NCBI RefSeq assembly: GCF_918797505.1
Contig: NC_092794.1
Span: 68,113,345-68,177,344 of the forward strand
Reading direction: 5' to 3'
DNA from: Bemisia tabaci
Taxonomy: Eukaryota; Arthropoda; Insecta; Hemiptera; Aleyrodidae
DNA: 64,000 bases
Shown here: piece by piece, positions 47,622 through 58,070 of the stretch
How positions within the stretch are numbered: the first letter of the stretch is position 1
Layout of the letters: each line of letters starts with the position of its first letter
Made by a program: the position numbers and the translations under genes
Notes under the pieces: generated by a model
Databases searched by the model: none
What the model saw: only the letters and a program-made list of their open reading frames with translations
What the model was told of the DNA's origin: nothing

Positions 47622-47699
47622 TGGACGTGTTTAAGCTAAAAGGAACTATGTTACATGCAATCTCTATGCGCATAGTTCCTTTTAGCATAAATAAGTTCA
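47622..47699. mobile_element. Family E MITE, copy 3, TT-flanked
   Basis: It is a 78-bp hairpin, TGGACGTGTTTAAGCTAAAA ... TTTTAGCATAAATAAGTTCA, with GGAACTATG / CATAGTTCC inside. TT lies on both sides. Confidence 0.8.
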
Positions 47700-47833
47700 T
47701 TTCAACGAGGAAAGTTGGGAGGAAATGAAGCCGCGGGATGAGAGCTAACTCGAATCTGGCCGACGGTGATGGCGGCAGCGCGGCACAGATGAACCCTGAT
47801 TGTCAAAATGGAACATGTTCATGTTCAGATGAG

Positions 47834-48154
47834 CCCCAAATCACATGTTTTTGCACGCAGTCCAGGGCTCATATTTTTCCTTCAAATGGGTCCATGTATC
47901 AGCGGTAAAACTGCAAAAATGCGTATTTCAGTCGCGGTGTTTTGAAATCTCCACTACTAATTTATTTTTTAAAAAGGAGACTGAACCAACATCAAGGCTT
48001 GAAGTTTTCACAGACTATTCTTTGTAAAGACAAAAAGATAGCTGATATTTTTAAAAAATGACGTTCTATAGTTTTCCAAGCATGAGATGAAGTATGACAA
48101 GAAGTCTGCAACCCCGCAAACAGGGATTCACAAACTGTCTTCCTCAGTAAAAAC
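47834..48154. mobile_element. GAGCCC hairpin and a diverged family J copy
   Basis: GATGAGCCCC (47836) pairs with GGGCTCATA (47864). Then 47896-48150 follows family J order: CGCGGTGTTTTGAAATCTCC, AAGTTTTCACAG, GAAGTATGACAAGAAGTCTG, CCCGCAAACAGGGATTC. Confidence 0.6.
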
Positions 48155-48370
48155 GCCGTAACTCCATCCTAGATTTTTTCAGCTATTTACTGACAAAATT
48201 TCTTACTGCCTAGAAACCAATGACCATTTATCCTTCTTAATTCTGAAGTGACTGTGGCACACAATGGAAATTTCAGATTCACAAAATGAAGCATGCATGA
48301 TGGTGATCAGGTTTTCTCGCGTAATACCTACAACAATATGTGTGGAAGAGCGGTGCAAAGTCTTGATTGG
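48155..48370 (-). mobile_element. Family S element, copy 2, cut by a hAT end
   Basis: It matches 2932-3146 in reverse (GCCGTAACTCCATCCTAG, AAACCAATGACCATTTATCC, GACTGTGGCACACAATGG). Its far end stops where the CAGGGCCGGC terminus begins at 48371. Confidence 0.68.
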
Positions 48371-48550
48371 CAGGGCCGGCTTTAGGGGGTAGCGGTGGCC
48401 ACATGCGCCGCGGCCCATGGCGGCAAATTTAGGGGGCGGCAAATGTTGTAATTTTTTCAAATGTTGGTATCAAGAAAAAATCAGATTAAAAAAAATTACA
48501 AACGAAAAAAGACGAAAAAATGTTTCATTTCCTGAGAGTTGAAGTATAGT
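48371..48550 (+). mobile_element. hAT-type left end (CAGGGCCGGC)
   Basis: CAGGGCCGGCTTTAGGGGGT is a terminus I recognise from hAT elements in many arthropods. No matching right end or duplicated site was found nearby, so only a fragment is claimed; the right border is approximate. Confidence 0.5.
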
Positions 48551-48589
48551 AAATTCTAATTTTTTCGTCTTTCGGTGATGCAAGAGATA

Positions 48590-48885
48590 GCGCCTCTCAT
48601 TAGTCTAGTTGAGAAACCAAACACGCAATTTGGCCTGGAGCGGCGCGGCGCAGACAGCAATGATGACGCGGACTTGAGACGGAAAAGAAAAGCCATAGGC
48701 GCGCTGGTCAGCATGTAACGCATATTAGCGCCTAAAAGACTCCATGAATACTTCACGCATTGCGTCAAACTTATTGTTAGTGCGGTCAGCAGCGGTCGGC
48801 GTGAAACGCATAGCGCCTACAAGACTGTAGGGATACTTCATGCATTGCGCCAAACACAGTGCGGTTGGCGCAGTGGCGGAAATTA
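48590..48885 (+). repeat. Second diverged relative of the family C centre
   Basis: TAGCGCCTAAAAGACT with ATACTTCACGCATTGCGTC, and again TAGCGCCTACAAGACTGT with ATACTTCATGCATTGCGCC, form a two-unit tandem like that at 24204-24540 but inverted. Flanks contain GCGGCGCGGCGC and CAAACAC-type phrases common to both. Confidence 0.55.
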
Positions 48886-48949
48886 AAATCATTAAACCAC
48901 ATTCATGTTTATTCTTTCATACTTTTTTCGTTCTTTGCTTATAAATGAA

Positions 48950-49032
48950 AGGCCTCGCCCACACAGGGATAGGTTTGCGGAACTTAATTTTCTCGCAAAG
49001 TTCCGTAAACTTTTGCTAGTGTTGACAGGGCT
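48950..49032. mobile_element. Short family N MITE, AA-flanked
   Basis: It is an 83-bp hairpin: AGGCCTCGCCCACAC ... GTGTTGACAGGGCT, with TTGCGGAACTTAATT and AAAGTTCCGTAAAC. AA lies on both sides, but lies in A-rich DNA. Confidence 0.65.
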
Positions 49033-49901
49033 AAACTACCGATTACTAGTTCAATATAGAACATGAAACATGAAAATCTGCCATGTTCGAAACCTAGATA
49101 CGTGGTATCTGAGGCCGCCCATGGCAAAAAGTCGACTTGAAGAAATCCGAAACAAGCCCGCGTTTACGTTTATTTTTTTCGCTTATTTTTTTCCCATTAT
49201 TCCATAGCAATTTACAATCCTTATAGAGCATTTTTCAATCTAACTTTGCATACGAGACGGGGAACACAGTCTAATCACATACCACGTATGAAATTCAATT
49301 TTCTTCTTTACATACATCTTGCTCTTGAATTTTGCGTAGCTCTCTTCAACAGCTCTCATTACATTTTAATATTTACAGGATATATTATTATAAGTGATGC
49401 CTTTCCTCAATCTCCCGAATCAAAATTATTTTAAAATTTACTCTTAACGTTATTGTTACCCAACTCGTGATAATCTTTGACAATCTGATTCAATAGTCTT
49501 AACTTGGTGTTGGAAATCTTCACTGATTTTAGTATCTCGAGGGTCGAAGATGATTTTTCACTTCCATTCAGCAAGTTTGTTTACTAATAACGAGGTATTC
49601 GGCTGTAGACTACCTTAATGATGACCATGAGATGATGATGCTTTGAGACCCATAAAAATGGCTCGGAGATCCATAATTTCTAACCAAAGTGACTTACCGT
49701 CTACAGTATGGCTTTCTGAGCCGCATACTTAATTGATCTTGAACCTATAAGCATAGCTCCACGAACTATATTTTATGGCTCCATGATCCATAACTCGGCC
49801 GGCAAGTCACTCTTCCCATACTTGTTTTGGAGTGCGACAATTTTGCATGAGCACCTTTAAAGAGAAATTGTTTCATATGATGTTATAATTTATTGTTTCA
49901 G

Positions 49902-50181
49902 GATGTGCGTGGGGAGTTTCGTTACTGCTGTGGCCTCCTTGGATATACGCCTGGCCCTACATCGAGGGCGAGCGGACCGTGCCTGCCACCGAGTGTTACA
50001 TACAATTTATAGAGACCAATCATTATATTACTTTCGGTACTGCGATAGCTGCCTTCTACGTTCCTGTTACTGTTATGTGCATTTTATACTTTAGGATATG
50101 GAAAGAAACCAAGAAAAGACAAAAAGATCTACCGAATCTCCAAGCGGGCAAAAAAGATAGTAGTAAACGCTCCAATTCTAG
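49902..50181 (+). CDS. mAChR-A: mAChR-A coding exon 3: TM4, extracellular loop 2, TM5, start of loop 3
   Basis: Its first two bases complete codon G179. TM4 is about residues 179-198, with the conserved W182 and an LLLWPPWIY run. Extracellular loop 2 contains ERTVPATEC (202-210); C210 is the expected disulfide partner of C130. TM5 is about 219-241 ([17 protein letters not shown]), with the muscarinic T222/T225 region and P233. Basic loop 3 starts at residue 243; its [20 protein letters not shown] segment (249-268) is the main evidence for type A. The exon ends AG|GTAAGT (phase 2) at 50182. A MITE begins only 30 bases after the donor. An overlapping 63-codon frame from 49903 is a shadow. Confidence 0.95.
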
Positions 50182-50211
50182 GTAAGTTCACATTTGCTAT
50201 ACCATACTGTA

Positions 50212-50439
50212 CACTGGAAAAAAAAACACATTGGTTCTAGAGCCCAGACTCTTGAAAACATTGAAAAGAAAAAATACTCTTGATTCAATCGGATTTTTGC
50301 TTGAATCAAAACGAAATCCGCTTAAAATAAGAGGCTTGGTTCTTGATTTAAGCTAGATTCTGATTGAATCAAGAGTACTTTTTCTTGTCGATGTTTTTAA
50401 GAGTCTGGACTCTAGATCCATGTGTTTTTTTTTCCAGTG
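50212..50439. mobile_element. Family A MITE, copy 4, 30 bases after the exon 3 donor
   Basis: CACTGGAAAAAAAAACAC ... TTTTTTTTTCCAGTG is a 228-bp near-perfect hairpin. Flanks are TA and AA. In the receptor pre-mRNA it would fold directly beside the 5' splice site. Confidence 0.88.
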
Positions 50440-50589
50440 AATGTTAGGACCTTGAAAAGCGGAATATGCTGGTTCAAGAGCGCTTTTGAGAAAAATTTTA
50501 AAGCCAATTTCTGGATTCCAAGAAATTTTTTAAGAATTTCCAAGGATCACATCGTGCTGTAGTGCGTCAAGTATTTGTACACACTATTT

Positions 50590-50960
50590 GACCAACCCTT
50601 AGATTGTTGCATCATTATCGAAAGACTTTGATCGATACATAGCATTGCTAAAATAGGGACTTATCAATCAAGCTCATTCGATAACGATTCGATAATCGAC
50701 CGCAGGAAACGTTTTGAAATAGATTCAAAAGTACATCCCGAGTGATAAAGCAAATCGAGAGGCAAAATGATTCGTGATATTCACTCGGGACGTACTTTCG
50801 GAGTTATTTCAAATCGTTTCTCGATCATATTTTGTATCTAAATATCTGACGTGCTGCAGCGAGATGTGACGCTCGAAAATTCTTAAGAAACGAAGAATTC
50901 TAAAATCCAGTGATTATCAATGAATCGATCGAGGACTTTCATCCAAAGTGCTGAAGTCAA
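50590..50960. repeat. Family L repeat, copy 2
   Basis: GACTTTGATCGATACATAGC, ATTGCTAAAATAGGG and AAGCTCATTCGATAACGATTC match 57285-57370. An inner inverted repeat (GTACATCCCGAGTGA / TCACTCGGGACGTAC, 50731-50796) and flanking GAAATAGATTC / GTTATTTC follow. Confidence 0.5.
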
Positions 50961-51012
50961 TAGTCCGGAGACCCCAAAGTCCGGATTATTATGTGACTGT
51001 GTGCCAGTGTCG

Positions 51013-51170
51013 TGGCGTGGGTTGCGATGTATTGATTGCTATGCCATTTGAAGCTATGGTAAATGATCGATTATCAAGGTGTTCGCTGCGAACACCCTGT
51101 TTATCGATCCTTTTTCATAGATTAAATGGCAGATCAATCGAAATATCGCAAATCGCGGCACGCCACTGCT
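51013..51170. mobile_element. Family K MITE, copy 3
   Basis: GCCATTTGAAGCTATGGTAA, CGAACACCCTGTTTATCGAT, TCATAGATTAAATGGCAG and CGGCACGCCACTGCT are shared with 53540-53690. Confidence 0.7.
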
Positions 51171-51282
51171 GTGTGCGGGAAGAAGAATCCCAGTGCACTG
51201 AAATAATGAAAATTCATATGTTCGCCCTCTGCTTGAAATAGTGTTTTACAAACATGTTGGCATGGCTTTGCGCATCCTAATT

Positions 51283-51423
51283 TGATAACATTCTGCAATA
51301 AAGAACTATACTATCTCTGGCATATTTTAGAAACAACATACATGCCTTTGGTTTCCCTATGAAGATTATGTGATTTTGCGGGAGAGCCAGAGATAGTGGT
51401 TCCTCATTGCAAAAAGTAATCCA
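51283..51423. mobile_element. Family F MITE, copy 4
   Basis: Ends are TGATAACATTCTGCAATAAA and CATTGCAAAAAGTAATCCA, with ATCTCTGGC and GCCAGAGATAGTGGTTCC; TTGGTTTCCCTATGAAGAT core. Flanks TT and AT. Confidence 0.8.
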
Positions 51424-52007
51424 ATTCAACAACGTTAACTCGAACTAAGACGTAAACCACTTATTAATGTCAGAAAGTTGAGACCGAAACTACATAGCCA
51501 CAACCATAAAGTAGATTAACAATGTCCACCTTGAGGAAGGATGCCAGCACAATTTGGTTACATTTTACCAAACCGAAGAAAATTACCCCGCGTTAGAGGC
51601 TTTCTTTAATAGCGGAATGGAAAGCCTCAAGACTGCTAAAGTTGGCTGTACTCAAAATCAAGAGGAAGGTTTTCTCTATTGAAAAAAACATGAGTGGAGG
51701 TTGGCGGTAAAATCACATGGTCGTCGTAATCTGTAAACTGTCGAGAACTGTTTCAAGCTTGAATAACTATCGGTTCCTCTTCCCCGGACTACATGCAAAA
51801 ACAGAGCAGTTAGATTTACATAAATTCCCATACGCTCCTCCACTACCCCACCCCCCTATCTCAAATACTTCAGAATATGCCGAGTCTACTATGCAATTCG
51901 CCCATCTGGTATGGTGAGGTTAGGTTTTCACCTCTTGTTTGTTCTATAGATTTTTATACTCAAATATGTTTGCTTCGTCTCCTCAATATCGAGACTCTCC
52001 TTACAAA
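51424..52007. other. No gene or repeat seen
   Basis: Unique intronic sequence. Confidence 0.4.
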
Positions 52008-52260
52008 TGGACCGCGGTAATTAGGCAGGAACCGAGTTACATCAGCCATTGCCAAAAACTGAGCTATTTCATTTTTTTACATGAAAACGGTTCTGCGGAT
52101 TTTTCTTCAAATTTCAGTGAATTTTTTGCATAGTGCGAAGCTAGTCCCATAAAATTTTCAAAGAAATCGGTACAAAAGTTCTTTTGTAAAAAATTAAATT
52201 GCCCAGTTATATGCGGCAGAAGCGGATGTGGCTTGGTTCCTTTCTGCTGAACGCGGTCCA
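52008..52260. mobile_element. Family I MITE, copy 3
   Basis: Ends are TGGACCGCGGTAATTAGGCA and TTTCTGCTGAACGCGGTCCA, with CATCAGCCATTGCCAAAAAC and GGATGTGGCTTGGTTCC. Flanks AA and TA. Confidence 0.83.
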
Positions 52261-52429
52261 TATCGAAGTTGCGAAGTTGCACCCAAGCATTTTTTGAAGT
52301 TTTGCGCAGTAAATTATCCAAAACTTTTAATCCCGAAAATTCATCATTTTTTTTTATCGTGCCAGAAGTTAATTCAAGTTGCTCCTAATTTCTAGACTCC
52401 AGAAGCACCTTTCATCAGAAACATCTTGA

Positions 52430-52590
52430 ATATGTAAAATGATACATGTTTTTAAGTAAGAATCGCCGTCAGATGACGTCCCTAGGTGGTAAATTTTCTA
52501 ATTTTTAGATATATTTTTATACTGCGAAATCAGCTCTCTGAGTACTCTCAGATGAAGCGATTAGAAATTTGCGCGCAACTCTCCATTGAT
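52430..52590 (+). mobile_element. Family M fragment
   Basis: CGCCGTCAGATGACGTCCCT, GCGAAATCAGCTCTCTGAGT, CTCTCAGATGAAGCGATTAG and CAACTCTCCATTGATG match one half of family M. Confidence 0.6.
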
Positions 52591-52997
52591 GATCTCAAAA
52601 ATCGGGCTGAAACCGACAAGTTTATAAGGTAATCATATTCTGATGGCTCAACTCGAACATGCACCTCGCATCTCTCACAATTTTGTAGACTTTCTTTCAT
52701 ACTTTAATTTTTGTGCAGGAAAAAATCAACGTTATCTTTGAAAGTTTCTGGGATAATTTGCTTCGTTTGAAGGATATCCTGCGAACTGTCAAGTAATAAA
52801 ACTGACTCATTATCTCTTCAAAAAGAAAAAAGAAAAAAAAGAAAAAAAGAGGAAAAAAAACATCGCAATCAACATACGTAATTTCGGATCGAGCCATTGA
52901 TACCAATCTCTTGTTTACTCCGAAAATATTTCTCTCCAACCTCTTGAATCAAACAAACGGAACTCACCGCGCAACTGACTCGCGCCATATTACAGAA
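52591..52997. other. Possible family J fragment and A-rich tract
   Basis: ACTTTCTTTCATACTTTAAT near 52688 resembles family J. A GAAAAAAAAG-type purine tract lies at 52820-52861. No gene. Confidence 0.35.
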
Positions 52998-53119
52998 GAA
53001 TCGGTTTCTGTTAGACGGGTGTTAATCCAGTAACTCGTGAGCCCTAGCGTGCTGCGTGATCAACGAAAACCAGGGCTCACGAGTTCCTGGACTCACGCCC
53101 GTCTACCAGAGACCGATTC
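52998..53119. mobile_element. 122-bp fold-back MITE with GAGCCCT core
   Basis: GAATCGGTTTCTGTTAGACG ... CGTCTACCAGAGACCGATTC, then CTCGTGAGCCCT / AGGGCTCACGAG closer to the loop. The arms cover nearly the whole element. Confidence 0.8.
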
Positions 53120-53539
53120 AAAAAAAGGCGCGTTCCAATTTCGGCTGAGAATCCTTCATAATATAAGGTGTTTTGCCCGGCTCGAGAGTTGGATTTTTCA
53201 ACTGAAACGAAAGGATATCTTTGAGGAAGAGACACGACGACGACGAGGAAGAGGAATAGGCGGGGGCGGGCGAACGAAGGAGAGAGTGAAAAGAAATCAA
53301 CTTAATGGATCGGCAAGAGGAAATCAAAGCTCTGTCAGGTCGGATGCAACGGCGGCGGCAGCGGCGAGCATTTTTGAGCTGGCTCTTACGTATTTGATGC
53401 TTTTGACTTCTCCCGGGGCGGGCCTTTGCCGAGTCAAACGTAAAGTCTCTGAAGGGAAAATTTAATCTCGCCATAATCTGTCAGTCACTGTTCCGCAGAT
53501 TCAATCGCCCTGGACTCTCATCCAGTGGCGGGGCCTGAA
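53120..53539. other. No gene seen
   Basis: A purine-rich GACGACGA/GGAAGAGG stretch (53220-53300) opens long chance frames on both strands; neither has a recognisable domain. Confidence 0.45.
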
Positions 53540-53690
53540 TGATCGATTTTCGACATTTTCCCATTTGTAGCCATGGTAAGGAATCGATTATTAAGTTGTC
53601 CTTTGCGAGCACCCTGTTTATCGATCCTTTCCCATGGGTGAAAATGGCAGATCGATCGATATATCGAAAAGTACGCCACGCCACGCCACT
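53540..53690. mobile_element. Family K MITE, copy 4
   Basis: GATCGATTTTCGACATTTTC, ATTTGTAGCCATGGTAAGGA, TTTATCGATCCTTTCCCATG, AAATGGCAGATCGATCGATA and ACGCCACGCCACTGCT give good inverted ends. Confidence 0.72.
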
Positions 53691-54640
53691 GCTCTGATCC
53701 TATGGAAATAACCAATCCTGTCTCCGGGGCTGAGACGATCGCCTCAACGCTTAATATTCTATCGAAATCCTATTCAATAGCCTCTAACCCTCTTCTTCTC
53801 GGAACCATTAACAGGTCCTCTCTCTCTCTCTTGCGCCTCATCTATTGCCAAATCAGTGGAAAAATACTCTCGCCGTCTCCCTGTCTTCAGATACATTATA
53901 TTTTACAAGTCCTCATTGACAAACGGAATGCTCAAGTTTAATATGCATATTGCATCAAATACTTAAATTCAATAAGATGATAAATAAAATATGCCAACAG
54001 TTAACAGTTCAACATTTCCGACCACAGCACGTGGTTTATAAAAGCAGCAAGTTTTATAAATTATTCATATTTATAACAAAGCTCTGAAGACGCTCAAACG
54101 GACGAAATGCATTAGCTAGTAAACATCAAATTAAGCACCTTTTGGCATATTATTTATTATCTTATTAAACTAAATTTCTCAAGTTTCTATAAGGCGAATT
54201 TTCGCGAGTGGGTTTGGTTGACTTTTTCGACCAAAACCTTATGAGGGACTTTTTTTTTCAACCCAATCAACAAGCCTATTAAGCGCATCAACAACCGGTG
54301 TTCCCCTCCAGAGGTAGGTCAAAAAGTGGATGGGAAAAAACGGTTTCACCAGAAACCTCGAAAACCAACCAATTTTTCCAAAATAGCGGTGTTCTGTGCG
54401 AGCAACAACAACCGCGGTGAGGTGATGCTGATAAAGTAAAGTGTAAAAATTACACGTACATTTGCATATTTGTATTATAATTTGTTTGATATTTTATATC
54501 GTAGATTAAGTTTTGTTGCATTGGCCCATCGGCGCGCTATTTTTTACCAATAATCCGGGATTTGGCTCGTTTTCTTCACGGTTTGGTTGAAAATTAGGTA
54601 CATATTCGATTCTAATTGGTCCAAATTCAAACGGTGCATG
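53691..54640. other. No gene seen; DNA preceding the LINE remnant
   Basis: CTCTGAAGACGCTCAAACGG followed by ACGAAATGCATTAGC (54081-54115) is reminiscent of hammerhead-like retroelement ends but does not pair well. A 16-base sequence (AGGCGAATTTTCGCGA, 54192-54207) is inverted just after the LINE tail at 55608-55623. Confidence 0.35.
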
Positions 54641-55598
54641 TATTCAACGGAGTCATGTACACAAAATATTAACCAATGTCAATGTCTAGAGAATCTCGAA
54701 AAAGACACCTATGTACTCATGAATTACTTACTTCAATGGTGCAAAATTAACTTCCTGAATTTTAATGAAGAAAAGACAGTATTTATGCTGATACATACTA
54801 GAATTAAATGTAATTGGAACTTCAATATATTCGTGGATGAAAGGCAATTAGAAGAAGTAAACGCACTAAAATATCTTGGACTCTACCTTGATAATAAATT
54901 AAACTTTGAAATGCATTGTGACAAAATAAGATCTAAAATAGCTTCGTCAATTTTTGTCCTGAGGATGTTAAGTAAATTCTGCGATAAAAAACTTCTTCTA
55001 CTAGCCTATCACGCACTAGTCGAGTCTCATATAAATTACTGTATCAATACTTGGTCATGCGCGAGTAATAAACAGATAGAAAAAATCTTTATTCTCCAAA
55101 AAAAAATCAATCAGAACCATTCTGAAACTGAAGCAAGATACATCATGCCGAGAACACTTCATAAAAAATGAGATATTAACATTACCGGCCAAAATAATTA
55201 TGAGTCACTTAAAATTACTGGCTAAAAGGCTGAAGGGAGATAAGGCAGAGACACATGGGTATGGCACAAGATATCACCAATTTAGCAGTTTATCAAAGAA
55301 CGACACATACCTAACAAAGGCATGGAAATTCTTTGATAAATTGCCAAATATTATACAGGAAAGCATATATAGTCCAACATTCGGTAAGCTGGCCGCAAGG
55401 CATTTGATTGCAAAATGCCCGTACTCAATCAATGAATTTTTGAATGTAAATGAATGAATTTTAGACGATTTGTATGTAAATATGTTTATACCTATCAGTA
55501 CCTTTATTTAGAATGACGTTTTTGTGAAGCCAAATGTGCAAAAAGCAAAAGAATAAATAAATAAAATAAAAAAAAAAATAAATAAAATAAAATAAAAC
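54641..55598 (+). pseudogene. 5'-truncated non-LTR retrotransposon (LINE), 3' end of reverse transcriptase with tail
   Basis: The frame ending at 55171 carries the region after the reverse transcriptase palm: LLQWCKINFLNFNEEKT, then LKYLGLYLDNKLNF and LLLAYHALVESHINYCINTW, as in Jockey/CR1-like elements. Homology then continues in a second frame (55200-55457: HGYGTRYHQF, KAWKFFDKLPNII). The two frames overlap across an A-run near 55097, so the copy has a one-base shift there. The catalytic YADD-type motif is missing by 5' truncation. It ends in an AATAAA/AAAATA-rich tail (55549-55598). It is not a functional gene. Confidence 0.85.
55549..55598 (+). repeat. LINE 3' tail, AATAAA/AAATA run
   Basis: Pure A/T tail of AATAAATAAAATAAA type after the LINE 3' UTR; the insertion point is marked by its end at about 55598. 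Confidence 0.8.
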
Positions 55599-55623
55599 CG
55601 AATTCAGTCGCGAAAATTCGCCT

Positions 55624-56979
55624 ACTGACGATCAAAGTCCCAGAGTTCCCATCCGAATGAGAGGAAGCTCGTTGGGAGTCATCAGTTCTAAAATCGTCAA
55701 ACCGCATTATTGTCCAATGAAAACTTGGCAGATGTGTTCCGTCCGGCCAAGTATGATGGATAGTGGCACTCCAATTTGATCAAAATTTGAAGAATGCTAA
55801 TATTTCAGAATTTCAAAGGAAATAATTTGGCAAAGCTGCGTAGCTTGAACAAAGTGCGGCTGCGTTTGGAAACTTGGAACTTCTGGAAATGATTGAGGCT
55901 TTAGGCTAAGCTTCAATTTCCGAAGTTTGACCTGATAGAAGCTTTTATTTTAGCCATATTTTATTGACAACTGCTCCATCCGGTGCCAAATAAAAAGAGG
56001 ATTTCTGTGAAGTCTCCGTGTCATGTACAATAAGTCGGATTTGTAAATTTATCGTTTGACACAGCCATTAGACGGTCTTTATTCAAGAGTTTGACGAAGT
56101 CAAGACCTACGATAAAAGGTAGAAGACCTGACGCCGCGTCGCGCCGTAGAACTTCGTTCAAGATGGCGTCTGATATTGAAACTTTGCCCCGGGATGTTGA
56201 GAGATGCTGCGTCTACGGTTTTGTCCGATTAATTAAAATTAAGCTTGTGCGTGATTAAATCCAACTTATTCGAAGGATGGGATTATTTTTCCCTCACGGT
56301 ATTGCCACTTCCAGATGGGTAATTGTCTAATTTTTTGAGGCGTGTTATAGAGTTCCAATCGGAGTTTTGAGGCGTGTTTCAAGCTAAATTGGACGAATAA
56401 AATAGAGATGGGAATTGAACGAGTATAAGAATAGCGGCTCATTTAATTTTCACTTTAACATTATTTTTTATACTATTCTTTAACGTATTTACCCTCCCTC
56501 AGGGGAAAAAATGATCAAATTATTTCTACGCATCGGGAAAAATAATGTGAGATTTTGACAAGTCTATGACATTTCCTGGTGTCCTGTCATAACATGCATC
56601 TGAGGTTGCAAAAACAAAAAATCCTATTTTTTACTGGCTTAATCCGCGGATGTGATAACTCAATGTCTCTCATATCAGAAATCTCATGTCAGAAAGATTA
56701 TTTTTGATAATAACGCTAATATGCACGCATTACATTCAATGAAAAACGAAAAATTGAAGATAAATGATTTTTCTGCAACATCTTTCGAAACATCGGTGCA
56801 GTCTCATCTGAGCGATTCGGGAATGTAGTATTAGCCTTGTTAACAAAAATAATCCACAACAAAGCGCATGCTCTAAAAACCACACACCTATTTTTAATTA
56901 TACCTAATTTTTTCCTGATCGAAGTTCTAACACAAAGCAACATGATAGGGAGCCCAAACCTGATAAGAGCACAAAGACT
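55624..56979. other. No gene seen
   Basis: AT-rich intronic DNA without recognised repeats. Confidence 0.4.
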
Positions 56980-57061
56980 TGGACGTATTTATGCTAAAAG
57001 GAACTATGTTGCACACAAACCCTATGATCATAGTTCCTCGATCTTAGCATAAATACGTCCA
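56980..57061. mobile_element. Family E MITE, copy 4
   Basis: It is an 82-bp hairpin TGGACGTATTTATGCTAAAA ... TCTTAGCATAAATACGTCCA with GGAACTATG / CATAGTTCC. Flanks CT and AT. Confidence 0.8.
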
Positions 57062-57279
57062 ATTAGCGGATAAAACGGATATTTCTCGGCTCTTTCATTC
57101 ATAAATACGTAAATGGATGCCACGATATACATGCTTTATGTGCGAGCAATAAAGAATTAATTTAATAAACGAATCAAAACACTAAAGAATGCAACATTTT
57201 GGTGACCAATCACGGTATAAAGTAATGAGCGCAGTGCTAGAATTTTCGACTTCATCCCGCCGTTTTACGGAACACGAGT

Positions 57280-57810
57280 CGATTATTGGCTCGCTATCAA
57301 ATGACATTGATCGATAACTAGCATTGCCAAGATAGGGTTTTATCGATCAAGTTCATTCGACAAGGCAGTATGTACAATATTGAAGTTTTCAGAAAATGGA
57401 TGCAGGAGCTTCCGAGTTGAAACTTTTGACAAAAAGCTTTTATCGTGTTATGTTAGGCGCGACAGGTGTAAGCACTATGTTCTGCGTGCTTGCGTTGATC
57501 GATCGATTGATAATTTCTGGATTTTAGGACACTGCTTTAGGAATTTTCGAGCATCCCATTTCGCTGTGTGCACAAAATATTACACAGATCAATTTTGAAA
57601 TAGCTTTAAAGGTACTTTCCGAGAAAATATCGCAAAAATATTTGCGCCATTCATTCAGGATGAACTTTTGGAGCTATTTCAGAGAGTTTGTTGCTCAAAT
57701 TTTGTGTGCAAATACTAGACGCACAGCGTAAGCGTTAATGAGTAGCTCATAAATTCTCAAAAAGTGTTCAAATATCGCCAGATTTTATCAACTGATCGAT
57801 CGACCAGCGA
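57280..57810. repeat. Family L repeat, copy 3
   Basis: CATTGATCGATAACTAGCAT, TGCCAAGATAGGG and CAAGTTCATTCGACAAGG, then CGTTGATCGATCGATTGATA and a loosely inverted far end (ACTGATCGATCGACC). Boundaries are uncertain. Confidence 0.4.
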
Positions 57811-58070
57811 ATCGTTCGCCTTAAATTATATAATTCTTCGGTAATTGGGCGTAAAAGGCTTGAATTGCTACTAGGATGGTGCAGTTTTTTGTAGCATTTT
57901 CAGCAAATCAAATTCATTATTCGCGCAACTTTATTCCACACAATAATGAGAATAAATTCGGAGAAGATTGAGGGTAACATTCTTAGCAGAGCTTTTGGAT
58001 AGGTCTTTATTGTAACTAACGACACGAAGCACAACCTTAGCAGTACTGTAAGGTCCATACACCCCCCCCC

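Larger units (their letters stand above)
37292..49901 (+). other. mAChR-A: mAChR-A intron 2 (12.6 kb, phase 1)
   Basis: It starts GTCAGT and ends TATTGTTTCAG. I found no exon of another gene on either strand. It holds copies of families N, P, M, G, J, F, R, A, Q, K, E and S, the GGGCC element, a 145-bp hAT-like MITE and a hAT left end, each listed separately. The first element (family N) begins 46 bases after the donor. Stretches at 37740-38540, 38815-40355, 40760-41215, 45010-45410, 45540-46160, 46310-47000, 47160-47615 and 49035-49890 are AT-rich with nothing recognised. Confidence 0.88.

Noticed and set aside
54081..54115. Hammerhead ribozyme-like string CTGAAGA ... GAAA
   Set aside because: The putative stem II pairs poorly and no cleavage-site stem is evident.
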